Below, piece after piece: positions 17,315-24,443 of a stretch of 64,000 nucleotides of DNA. The DNA lies in assembly GCA_049611805.1 (NCBI GenBank), contig JBMZAX010000004.1:1-64000 (forward strand), in the 5' to 3' direction. This stretch comes from UBA7378 sp049611805. GTDB lineage: Bacteria; Pseudomonadota; Alphaproteobacteria; RS24. The notes under the pieces are model-generated. The model had not been told where the DNA came from. It saw only the letters and a list, made by a program, of their open reading frames with translations, and searched no databases. The position numbers and the translations under genes were made by a program. The stretch's first letter is position 1. Every line of letters starts with the position of its first letter.

Positions 17315-18115
17315 ATGCAGAGCCCGGAATATGAAGGCGAGCAATTAACCGACGACATGCGTACGGTGAATGTCGAGGCAAGCAAATCCTCGGCACGTGC
17401 GGCCAGTCTTTTGCGCCTCAACGGGCTGGGCGGCCGCTCGCGCGCCAATGGTCTGCGTCTGAAAAACGGCGATGTCATCGTGGCCGTCAACGGCCAGATT
17501 TTCAACGGCAATGAGAACGACCTCAATGAGGCGCTGACGCTGGAAGACGTCGAGGCGCGCAGCCTGGTGACGATTAGCCGGGGCACGGTGCTGTTCGACG
17601 TGCTGACCGCCGGCCCGCTGGGTGGCGATTATGAATTTGCCGAGCCGCAGCTGGCCAATGATATCGCGCAAGCCTTTCAAACCTATCAGGTCGATGCCAT
17701 TGACCGCTACGAACCCTTTGAGGTGATGCGCAAGATAAACCGCGAATGCCTCGTCTTTTCGGCTATTCCGACCCAATTGCCTTATGTTTTTCCGGCCGTG
17801 TGGCTGTTGCAAAACCGCATTTGGGAGCCGATGTTTGCCGTGATTGCGGCCTATGCTCTGGCGATTGTGGTGCATCCTCTCCTGTTTGCCGTCATTTATG
17901 TTCTGACATGTGTTTATTTCGGGCGCGGGCAGGTTGGTATTTTACGCAGCTATGGGCTTTTCCACGAGCATACGCTGTGGCTGTGTGTTGCCGCCCGTTC
18001 GATTGAACAGGCCCAGACAATATGTCGGCAGATTGATCCGCGTTGCGATTTCCGGTTCAGCCATGTCGGGCCCCCGGCACCGCCGGAAGCTGACGAAGAC
18101 GAACCTTCCAACTAG
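17315..18115 (+). CDS. PDZ-like domain membrane protein, unknown
   Basis: 266 residues from ATG 17315, supported by GGAGAG 7 bp upstream; a GTG at 17300 is the alternative. An N-terminal PDZ-like region (about 30-95) contains NGLRLKNGDVIVAVNGQIFN, the carboxylate-loop/beta pattern of PDZ domains in type II secretion and protease partners. Two hydrophobic helices follow (about 155-200), then a cytoplasmic tail with Cys residues and an acidic Pro-rich end. Last gene of the flhB operon, convergent with pomB, whose stop overlaps this one by 4 bp. Confidence 0.75.
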   Translation: MQSPEYEGEQLTDDMRTVNVEASKSSARAASLLRLNGLGGRSRANGLRLKNGDVIVAVNGQIFNGNENDLNEALTLEDVEARSLVTISRGTVLFDVLTAGPLGGDYEFAEPQLANDIAQAFQTYQVDAIDRYEPFEVMRKINRECLVFSAIPTQLPYVFPAVWLLQNRIWEPMFAVIAAYALAIVVHPLLFAVIYVLTCVYFGRGQVGILRSYGLFHEHTLWLCVAARSIEQAQTICRQIDPRCDFRFSHVGPPAPPEADEDEPSN

Positions 18116-19260
18116 TAATTTATTTCGATTTCGATGCGGCGGTTCTTGCCGCGCCCGTCGGCTGACGCATTGTCGGCAACCGGGCGGCTGTCGCCAAAGC
18201 TGACGGCCTGCATGCGCTTGCCGTCGACACTGCCGTCATTTTGCAAAGACTGGACGACGCTGGAGGCGCGCGCGGCGGCCAGATCCCAATTGTCGCGATA
18301 TTGTGAGCCGAAGATCAGCGGCACATTGTCGGTGTGGCCGGACACATTGATACGGCTCTTGCCCTTTTCGTTGAGCTTGCCGATGCGTTGCATAATCGCG
18401 CGTGCCTGCGGCGTCAGATTGGCCGAACCCGACCGGAATGCGCCGGCGGAGCCGACGGTGACAATCACGCGGTCCTCATCACGCTCGACGGCGACCAGAC
18501 CCTGACCGATTTCCTGCTTCAGGGCGACGGTCAGCTTGTCTTCGGCAATCTGGGCGCGGCGGGTTTGTTCTTCCGGAGAGCCTTGATTGGCATCTTCGCT
18601 CTCGGCTTCCTTCTTCTGAAGGCGCTGCAATTCGTCTGTCAACTGCGTCAGCTTCTGCTCAAGGCCGCCAAACAGCACTTCCTGATCGGATTTTCCGGCC
18701 TGCTTTTTTGCCTTGTCCACGGCATCAAGCGTTTTCTTCAAAAGTTCCGGCAATTGGTCGTCGACTTTTTGCTCGGCAAAATTAACCACCAGCTTTTCGC
18801 CCATTGTTTCGACCTGAATATCGCCTTTGGCAATTGCCTGCTCAAGCGCTTCCATAATTTCTTGGGCTTTGCCGTCACCTTCATCGGCGTCTTTTGTCTT
18901 GGTTTGTAGCTCAAGTTCGGGCTGGTTGACTTGCGTTGTCTGCTGGGTCATTTCATCGGTGACGGACGGCGCCGGTGAGGGGCTGAAAGTCATGGAAATG
19001 ATGGTCGTGCCCATGGGCTGCTCAACGATCGGGATTTCGCGCTGGATACCGAACGCATTGTTCAGCGAACCGGTAATCTGCTTGAATTTCGGAACGTTAA
19101 ATTCGGCAAAAGACAGAATGAGCACGAAGAAGCACATCAGAAGAATGGCCATGTCGGCAAAAGTGCCCATCCAGGCAGGCAGGCCCGCGGGAGGACATTT
19201 CGGACACTCTTCTTCCGGTTCCTCTATCTCTTCATCGATTTCATTCGTTGCACTAGACAT
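18112..19260 (-). CDS. PomB/MotB-family stator protein
   Basis: 382 residues. An acidic N-terminus with CPKC is followed by PPAGLPAWMGTFADMAILLM, which is close to PomB. Asp36 in the membrane helix is the ion-binding residue. A long Glu/Gln-rich linker leads to the peptidoglycan-binding OmpA-like domain (INVSGHTDNVPLIFGSQYRD and GRGKNRRIEIEI at the very end). It anchors the stator and conducts ions with PomA. The N-terminal signature favours a sodium-type (PomB) motor, but ion choice cannot be proven from sequence. It lies 33 bp after pomA in the same transcript. Confidence 0.88.
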   Translation of the reverse strand: MSSATNEIDEEIEEPEEECPKCPPAGLPAWMGTFADMAILLMCFFVLILSFAEFNVPKFKQITGSLNNAFGIQREIPIVEQPMGTTIISMTFSPSPAPSVTDEMTQQTTQVNQPELELQTKTKDADEGDGKAQEIMEALEQAIAKGDIQVETMGEKLVVNFAEQKVDDQLPELLKKTLDAVDKAKKQAGKSDQEVLFGGLEQKLTQLTDELQRLQKKEAESEDANQGSPEEQTRRAQIAEDKLTVALKQEIGQGLVAVERDEDRVIVTVGSAGAFRSGSANLTPQARAIMQRIGKLNEKGKSRINVSGHTDNVPLIFGSQYRDNWDLAAARASSVVQSLQNDGSVDGKRMQAVSFGDSRPVADNASADGRGKNRRIEIEINY

Positions 19261-19293
19261 CGCATTTCCCGGCCATCAGGCACTCGTTAACTG

Positions 19294-20058
19294 TTAGGCG
19301 GCTTCCAGCATTTTTTCTTGGGCTTTGGCCGGCAGGTTTGCGACCATCTGGTCTTGAATATTGCGCGGGCTTTCGCCGCGGGCAATGCTGCGCAATCCGG
19401 AAAGCACCATTTCGCGATAGACGACTTCGTATTCGGTGAAGCCTTCGAGCTTGGTCAACATGGGCTGGAACATCAAATTGGCCAGCAATGCGCCGTAAAG
19501 CGTCGTCAACAGGGCAATCGCCATGGCCGGGCCGATGGATTTCGGGTCGGCCATATTGCCCAGCATGAAAACAAGGCCGATCAGCGTGCCGACCATGCCC
19601 ATGGCCGGTGCAATGTCCACATAGGATTTAATGACGTTCTGGCGCGCCGCATGGCGCAGCTTCATGGCTTTTATTTCCTGGTTCATTTGGTCGGCAAGTT
19701 TGGTTTCGTCCGCGCCGTCGACCAGCATTTGCATGCCTTTTGAAAAGAACTTGTCCGGCACTTCCTGACCTTCAAGCGCCATCATGCCGTCTTTACGCGC
19801 GATTGCCGCCAATTCGACCATGCGCTCGATCAATTCTTCGTTCTTTTTGATCGGCGGCAGGAAAACTTTCAGCATTGCGCCGTGGCCGGCGCCCCAAGCA
19901 CCCATCGGGTGCGAGTATAAAACTGCGAAAAGGGTTCCCCCGAAAACGGTGGTCATCGATGCAGGGTCAATAAAGGGTTCAATTCCTCCGCCACTAATCA
20001 TGGTGTAGGCGACCATGCCCATGGCACCGAGGAAACCTAGAATTGAAGCTATATCCAT
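19294..20058 (-). CDS. PomA/MotA-family stator protein
   Basis: 254 residues, the length of Vibrio PomA (MotA is usually nearer 285-295). Four membrane helices; helices 3-4 contain VDIAPAMGMVGTLIGLVFML and KSIGPAMAIALLTTLYGALL, the family core with the channel-lining Pro and Thr positions. The cytoplasmic loop between helices 2 and 3 carries the charged residues that contact FliG. Preceded by its own sigma-54 promoter on this strand and followed by pomB. Confidence 0.92.
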   Translation of the reverse strand: MDIASILGFLGAMGMVAYTMISGGGIEPFIDPASMTTVFGGTLFAVLYSHPMGAWGAGHGAMLKVFLPPIKKNEELIERMVELAAIARKDGMMALEGQEVPDKFFSKGMQMLVDGADETKLADQMNQEIKAMKLRHAARQNVIKSYVDIAPAMGMVGTLIGLVFMLGNMADPKSIGPAMAIALLTTLYGALLANLMFQPMLTKLEGFTEYEVVYREMVLSGLRSIARGESPRNIQDQMVANLPAKAQEKMLEAA

Positions 20059-20098
20059 TGTTAAACTCTCTCAAACTCGCGCAGCGTCAAGACTGTTA

Positions 20099-20115
20099 AG
20101 CAATTCGTGTACCAA
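20099..20115 (-). promoter_or_regulatory. Sigma-54 promoter of pomAB
   Basis: Read on the minus strand the sequence is TTGGTACACGAATTGCT: GG (20113-20112) and GC (20101-20100) are 10 bp apart. It lies 41 bp upstream of the pomA ATG. The -24 box has T in place of the usual C after GG, so it may be weaker than the fliK and fliO promoters. Confidence 0.72.
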
Positions 20116-20177
20116 ACTCATTGGTAAAATAATTCTTACTTTGAATTTCTTCTATTAACAATGAAATTACCTTAGTA

Positions 20178-20194
20178 TTGGCAGAGGAATTGCA
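20178..20194 (+). promoter_or_regulatory. Sigma-54 promoter of the secreted DUF1566 gene
   Basis: TTGGCAGAGGAATTGCA has GG at 20180-20181 and GC at 20192-20193 with a 10-bp spacer. It is back to back with the pomA promoter (about 65 bp between them) and 39 bp before the ATG at 20233. Confidence 0.78.
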
Positions 20195-20232
20195 CATCCC
20201 AAATAATCTGACACTGTCTGAGGAAATTGATT

Positions 20233-20742
20233 ATGCAAAACCCCTTGAAATCACTGTGCAATAAGCTCGGCGTCACCTTTTTTGCCGCCGCCCTGGGGGT
20301 GTTTGTGTCGGCGCATAAGGCGTCCGCCGACGAACAGATGTTCATCGAACGCGATATGTTTGTGCTGGATCTCGTTCAAAATATTGAATGGTTGCGGTGC
20401 AGTCTGGGGCAGGTCTGGGATGGTGACAGCTGTAAGGGCGAGATTATGAAACTCAATCATGATGAAATTGAGCAGGCCATCCAGCAAGCCAATGAGCAAT
20501 TGGGGGAGGGCTGGCGACTGCCGACATCGGATGAGCTGAAAAATATTGTTTGCAAAGAGTGCGCGCCGCCGAAAATCGACCTCGCAGTGTTTCCGGCGAC
20601 ATCGGCCGAGCCATATTGGACGGGCGAAGCCAATCCGCATCGCAAACCAAACATATATTCGATTAATTTTTATACCGGCCACAGATACGGGAATTTTTTC
20701 CCCTATCAGCGTTTGGCGGTACGCCTTGTGCGTGACCGCTAA
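20233..20742 (+). CDS. Secreted DUF1566-type protein under sigma-54 control
   Basis: 169 residues from ATG 20233; AGGAAA 7 bp upstream favours this over a TTG two codons earlier. A signal peptide ends at about residue 33 (HKASADE). The mature part has the DUF1566/Lcl pattern: GWRLPTSDELKNIV, a PYWTGE segment and RLAVRLVRD at the end. Four cysteines could form two disulfides. The function of the family is unknown and it is often extracellular or periplasmic. Its sigma-54 promoter, shared upstream region with pomAB and separation from the main operon suggest a motility-linked envelope role. Confidence 0.8.
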   Translation: MQNPLKSLCNKLGVTFFAAALGVFVSAHKASADEQMFIERDMFVLDLVQNIEWLRCSLGQVWDGDSCKGEIMKLNHDEIEQAIQQANEQLGEGWRLPTSDELKNIVCKECAPPKIDLAVFPATSAEPYWTGEANPHRKPNIYSINFYTGHRYGNFFPYQRLAVRLVRDR

Positions 20743-20990
20743 TCCGCTTTTGCCGCGCTTTGAGCGACCTCGCGCCGCCACAGCCAGATTTTGACACTCG
20801 CCATTAACGCCCCGCCCAGCACAATCGCCACGCTGGCGCGTTCAGGCGTAAACATGCCCAAAAACTTTGTGTTCTCACCGGCAATAAGCGCAAGTGTGAC
20901 GATGGCAATCGCCGTTGCAACGAAATAGCGGATGAGCAGGCATTGGCTGCACACTTCTGTTTTCGCGGTTTTTTCGGTTTTCGTTTTCAT
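20739..20990 (-). CDS. Small membrane protein, unknown
   Basis: 83 residues from the ATG at 20990; longer starts at 21041 and 21077 exist, and none has a good ribosome site. A Lys/Thr-rich N-terminus and a CSQC motif precede two membrane helices (about 20-38 and 50-68) and a basic-to-polar tail. It converges on the DUF1566 gene with a 4-bp overlap of stops. No family recognised. Confidence 0.6.
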   Translation of the reverse strand: MKTKTEKTAKTEVCSQCLLIRYFVATAIAIVTLALIAGENTKFLGMFTPERASVAIVLGGALMASVKIWLWRREVAQSAAKAD

Positions 20991-21239
20991 CACCGTTTCA
21001 TCTGACCTTTTCAGAATATATTCGCGGAATTCAATTTTCATACCAAAACACAAAAAATGAACAAAAACACCGTCCAAATTTTGACAACAAATAATTTTTT
21101 AAAACATGAAAAATTTTAAATAACTGAAAATATTAATAATTTCTTAATTATTTTTGACATTCGCAACAGTCAAATTGTTATTTTTGCCCTCGCCGAAAAC
21201 ACGCTCACAGTACGCGCGTACATAAAAAGGGAGTGTGTC

Positions 21240-22742
21240 ATGCAACTGAGTCAGTCGATCCGCCTTAAGCAAAAGCAGTCCATGGTGATGACGCCAAGGC
21301 TGCAGCAAGCCATTCGAATGTTGCAGATGAATAATCTGGATCTTGCCAGCTATCTGGAAGACGAAGCGCTCGAAAACCCGTTTCTTGAGGTTGCGGCCAA
21401 TAGTGCCGAGGGCGCGGAAACGGGCAGCACGGACGAATTTGACGCCGCCGCCTCGGATACCGCGCAGGCCGAAGCCGCCGGCAGCATTGATACGTACATG
21501 AAAGCCGGCGCCAGCCCGCAAGATGACCCTGCGGGGCAGCAAGATTTCGACAATCGCTTCGATTACAGCACCGCCGACGGGCCGCTGGGCCGCCAAAACG
21601 CGCAAGGTGGTGACCAGGACTGGGACATGATCGCCTCAACCATTGCCGAGCGGCCGCCTTCGCTTTTTGAGCATGTTGGGCGCCAGATCGACATGGCTTT
21701 TGACGAACCCAAGCAACGCATGATTGCCCATATTCTGACCGGCGCGCTGTTGCCAAGCGGCTGGCTGGGCAAGCCTGTCGACGACATTGCCGAAGAAAAT
21801 GACCTGTCGCGCGACGATGTTGCGCGTGTTTTGACCCGTATGCAGAAATTTGAACCGACCGGCATTTTCGCCACGGGTCTGGCTGATTGCCTGCGCCTGC
21901 AAGCGCGCGAAGCGGGTGTCCTTGATGCGCCTTTTGACGTGCTGCTGGATAATTTGGAATTGCTGGCGCAGGGCAAAATCGACCAGCTGGCGCGCCGGTG
22001 CAAAGCCACACCCGAAGATGTGCGTGTGATGTTGCGTCGCATTCGCCAGTTCGACCCGAAACCGGCTGAGACTTTTTTCGGTGAGACGGAAATTGTAAAC
22101 GCGCCCGACCTCATCGCTTATCGCGGCCCCGACGGATGGGTCGTGGAACTCAACAAGTCAACCCTGCCGGGCATCACGATTGACGAGCATTATGCCGCCC
22201 GCCTGAAAAAACGTGTTGCCGAACAAGCCGAAAAGAAATTCACCATGCAGGCGCTTTCCTCGGCGCGCTGGCTGAAGCGGGCCATGCAACAGCGCAATGA
22301 GACGACACTGGCAATCGCCGCCGAAATCGTCCGTCAACAGACACCATTTCTCGAAAAAGGGGCCAATCACCTGAAACCGCTTTTGCTGCGCGATGTAGCC
22401 AAGGCCGTGGGCATGCATGAAAGCACGGTAAGCCGTGTGACGACCGGGCTGATGATTGCCACGCCGCGCGGCAGTGTGACGTTGAAATCGTTTTTCAGCG
22501 TATCGCTGGCCTCCGAAGACAGCGAAGCCGGCACATCAGCCGCTTCGGTGCGCCATTTGATCGGTGAAATAATTGCCACGGAAGAGCCGTGCGATCCGTT
22601 CAGCGATGATGAAATCGTAAGGCGCATTAATGCCGGCGGCGTTGCCGTTGCGCGCCGCACGGTCGCCAAATATCGCCAAATTTTGAAAATTCCGTCTTCG
22701 GCAGAACGGCGCCGACGCGCGCGTTTGAACGCTTCTAGCTGA
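21240..22742 (+). CDS. rpoN: RNA polymerase sigma-54 factor RpoN
   Basis: 500 residues. Region I (QSIRLKQKQSMVMTPRLQQA, then IRMLQMNNLDLASYLEDEA) is Gln/Leu-rich and contacts the activators. Acidic region II, the core-binding domain, and a helix-turn-helix (DVAKAVGMHESTVSRVT) follow. The RpoN box appears near the C-terminus (ARRTVAKYRQILKIPSS). GGGAG lies 7 bp before the ATG. It sits next to the flagellar cluster and far from the ptsN/hpf/lptB genes that usually follow a housekeeping rpoN. It could therefore be a flagellum-dedicated copy, as RpoN2 is in R. sphaeroides. Confidence 0.95.
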   Translation: MQLSQSIRLKQKQSMVMTPRLQQAIRMLQMNNLDLASYLEDEALENPFLEVAANSAEGAETGSTDEFDAAASDTAQAEAAGSIDTYMKAGASPQDDPAGQQDFDNRFDYSTADGPLGRQNAQGGDQDWDMIASTIAERPPSLFEHVGRQIDMAFDEPKQRMIAHILTGALLPSGWLGKPVDDIAEENDLSRDDVARVLTRMQKFEPTGIFATGLADCLRLQAREAGVLDAPFDVLLDNLELLAQGKIDQLARRCKATPEDVRVMLRRIRQFDPKPAETFFGETEIVNAPDLIAYRGPDGWVVELNKSTLPGITIDEHYAARLKKRVAEQAEKKFTMQALSSARWLKRAMQQRNETTLAIAAEIVRQQTPFLEKGANHLKPLLLRDVAKAVGMHESTVSRVTTGLMIATPRGSVTLKSFFSVSLASEDSEAGTSAASVRHLIGEIIATEEPCDPFSDDEIVRRINAGGVAVARRTVAKYRQILKIPSSAERRRRARLNASS

Positions 22743-22816
22743 GCGCACCCAATATAAGCGCGCCAAATATAAGCCCGCTTGTCGGGAAGTAAATTCTTGC
22801 AGGAAATCCTGCCGGA

Positions 22817-23005
22817 TTAAGCCTTTTTGCCCGGCTTATTGGGCGGGCCGATAAAATCATCCGGCAGCGTGTTGTCGGCGGCTTCTGCGCGTGTCGCGGG
22901 CAGATAGCGGTCGATCGCTTGTGTGTATTCCTGAACAGGCTGGTCGGCTTCGTCAAAAAACACGAAATGCACGCCCATATTTTCATTGGCAAGAAGTTTG
23001 TCCAT
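22817..23005 (-). CDS. Small acidic protein, unknown
   Basis: 62 residues with no membrane segment. The start is well supported by CGGAG 6-7 bp before ATG 23005. The sequence MDKLLANENMGVHFVFFDEA resembles the beginning of a single-domain beta protein, and the tail PPNKPGKKA is basic and Pro-rich. No homologue recognised. The overlapping frame at 22735-23052 has no ribosome site and is dismissed. Confidence 0.6.
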   Translation of the reverse strand: MDKLLANENMGVHFVFFDEADQPVQEYTQAIDRYLPATRAEAADNTLPDDFIGPPNKPGKKA

Positions 23006-23061
23006 GTCAAATCTCCGTTACTGTGGAGTAAGACATGCATTTTATGTGCCAAAACCGCTTG

Positions 23062-23397
23062 TTAACTCGCTTCCGACATAATTGTTTGCAAAAGATCGCG
23101 ATGCGCGCGCGGCATGTGGGCAATGCGGCGCAACACGGCAGCGGCACTGAAAACCCGAATATCCGTCGGCCCTTCAACTTGCGCCATGGCAGGCCAGGGC
23201 AGGCCGGAAAGCACCTCCGGAATACCGAATAAATCGCCCTGATGATACCGGTGCAAAATTCGCCCCTCGGCGGTCAGAATTTTAATCCGCCCGCGCTCGA
23301 CCAAATAAATATGCCGGGCGGGTTGGCCGGCGCGGAAAAGAATTTCGCCGTCAATCATGCGGTGGGTTTCATTGTGGCTGTGGTCGAATATGTTCAT
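23062..23397 (-). CDS. Stand-alone cyclic-nucleotide-binding-like domain protein (1)
   Basis: 111 residues forming a single CRP-like beta-roll: GEILFRAGQPARHIYLVERG, a short hairpin, then HQGDLFGIPEVL. The family's phosphate-binding Arg in the R-x-A-x-V position is absent (PWPAMAQVEG here), so nucleotide binding is doubtful. No helix-turn-helix follows. Overlaps the upstream gene by 4 bp, so the two similar half-proteins are co-translated and may form a heterodimer. Confidence 0.72.
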   Translation of the reverse strand: MNIFDHSHNETHRMIDGEILFRAGQPARHIYLVERGRIKILTAEGRILHRYHQGDLFGIPEVLSGLPWPAMAQVEGPTDIRVFSAAAVLRRIAHMPRAHRDLLQTIMSEAS

Positions 23398-23744
23398 GCC
23401 GCATCAACACCTTGCCGTCGCATAATGTCACCGGCAAGACTGCGCGAGAGCGGCCATGTCAGGCGGTCTTCCGCCGCCAGTGTTTTCTGCACCAGCTGGC
23501 GCGGACAGCAAATAATCGCGCAAGGTGTCGCGGCGATAATGTGGCTGCGATAGCTCTCAAGCGCCAAAAGCTCCAGCGGCAGCAATAAGGTATTCGGCCC
23601 GAAAACGCGGCCCGTGCGGGTGTTTTTGGCCGTGCCGCGCTCGATGATAAATGCGAGATCCGCGGTTTGGTCCGGCGAGATAATCGCATCTCCGCTGTCG
23701 GTAATGCGCCGCGGAATGTCATGGAGAAACTGCCGGTCGATCAT
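23394..23744 (-). CDS. Stand-alone cyclic-nucleotide-binding-like domain protein (2)
   Basis: 116 residues, a more degenerate relative of its downstream neighbour: LAFIIERGTAKNTRTGRVFG matches the central beta-roll, and RSHIIAATPCAIICCP occupies the phosphate-cassette position, with two adjacent Cys. No DNA-binding domain. It lies 7 bp after the preceding gene (23752-24060) and overlaps the next by 4 bp. Likely part of a three-gene regulatory unit of unknown signal. Confidence 0.62.
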   Translation of the reverse strand: MIDRQFLHDIPRRITDSGDAIISPDQTADLAFIIERGTAKNTRTGRVFGPNTLLLPLELLALESYRSHIIAATPCAIICCPRQLVQKTLAAEDRLTWPLSRSLAGDIMRRQGVDAA

Positions 23745-23751
23745 GGTGGGC

Positions 23752-24060
23752 CTATCCGAGGTTCAAATCGTCGGCAATCTCGACCGTGGCGATACAGCGA
23801 TTGAAAAAATCCATGGCCTCGGCGCGCCCGTGCAGCCGATAGATACGCATGGCGGCATAGCGCCCGGCGGCAAAAGCCACGGCCTCAGGGTCGCAATGGC
23901 GCGCGGTCACGGCGTCCAGCAGGCTTTCCACGCCGTCGCGCAAGGCTTCGAGCCGGGCCACCTCTTCGCCGGACAATTCCCGCTCGGCTTCTTCTTCACC
24001 GTCAAGCGCTGCGGCCAGCACGCGCTGGCGATAATTTTCAAGGTCTATAATTTTGTCCAT
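23752..24060 (-). CDS. Small helical protein heading the cNMP-like operon, unknown
   Basis: 102 residues from ATG 24060; the longer frame adds a basic, Cys-containing leader without a ribosome site, whereas GAGAGAGATGG precedes this ATG. All-helical and charged, beginning MDKIIDLENYRQRVLAAAL. One conserved-looking Cys lies in FFNRCIATVEIADD. Family not recognised. First gene of a tight three-gene unit with the two half-CRP-like proteins. Confidence 0.65.
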   Translation of the reverse strand: MDKIIDLENYRQRVLAAALDGEEEAERELSGEEVARLEALRDGVESLLDAVTARHCDPEAVAFAAGRYAAMRIYRLHGRAEAMDFFNRCIATVEIADDLNLG

Positions 24061-24296
24061 TTTTCCATCTCTCTCGCCGCGCGCGGCGCGCGAAAACGCA
24101 CCACAGCCTGCTTTAATAACGACCATGGGGCGCACGCCTTTACGCTGAAAGCCCGCTTTTCTTCGCGGCGCGGTGGATATTTTTGGGAATTTATATTGTG
24201 TCCGGCGGCGGCAAGTTTTATTTTGCTTTCCCTTGCGCGTGTGCTAGTGAACACGCGTTCCGAAACCTGCCTAACCCAAGGCGGTTTCAAGTTTCG

Positions 24297-24373
24297 GGCG
24301 GAGTAGCTCAGCTGGTTAGAGCAGCGGAATCATAATCCGCGTGTCGGGGGTTCGAGTCCCTCCTCCGCTACCA
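24297..24373 (+). tRNA. tRNA-Met (CAT), intact
   Basis: 77 nt with encoded CCA. Acceptor stem GGCGGAG/CTCCGCT (with a G-U at 1-72), D arm AGCTCAGCTGGTTAGAGC, anticodon stem GCGGA/TCCGC and loop ATCATAA giving anticodon CAT. The T loop is TTCGAGT with C56 and the variable loop ends in C48. Elongator Met is more likely than lysidine Ile2 because the body matches alphaproteobacterial elongator Met. It starts the accessory region. Confidence 0.93.
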
Positions 24374-24404
24374 TTTCTTCATTTGTATGAGACTGGCACA
24401 ACTT

Positions 24405-24425
24405 CAACAGAAACTGTTGTATACT
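24405..24425 (+). promoter_or_regulatory. Operator-like palindrome and -10 box of the island gene
   Basis: CAACAG-AAA-CTGTTG is a perfect 6-bp inverted repeat (24405-24419) abutting a TATACT -10 box (24420-24425). The predicted transcript starts about 12 nt before the ATG. A repressor bound here would cover the -10/-35 spacer. Confidence 0.5.
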
Positions 24426-24443
24426 GTTTAGCCGGAGGTTGCT

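Noticed and set aside
18112..20058. PomAB-like pair as a defence or Tol-type complex
   Set aside because: The OmpA-like domain, the Asp36 helix, the sigma-54 promoter and the flagellar neighbourhood all indicate a flagellar stator.
23062..23744. One Crp/Fnr gene split by a frameshift
   Set aside because: Each part reads as a full beta-roll in its own right and neither contains a helix-turn-helix, so joining them does not give a normal Crp protein.
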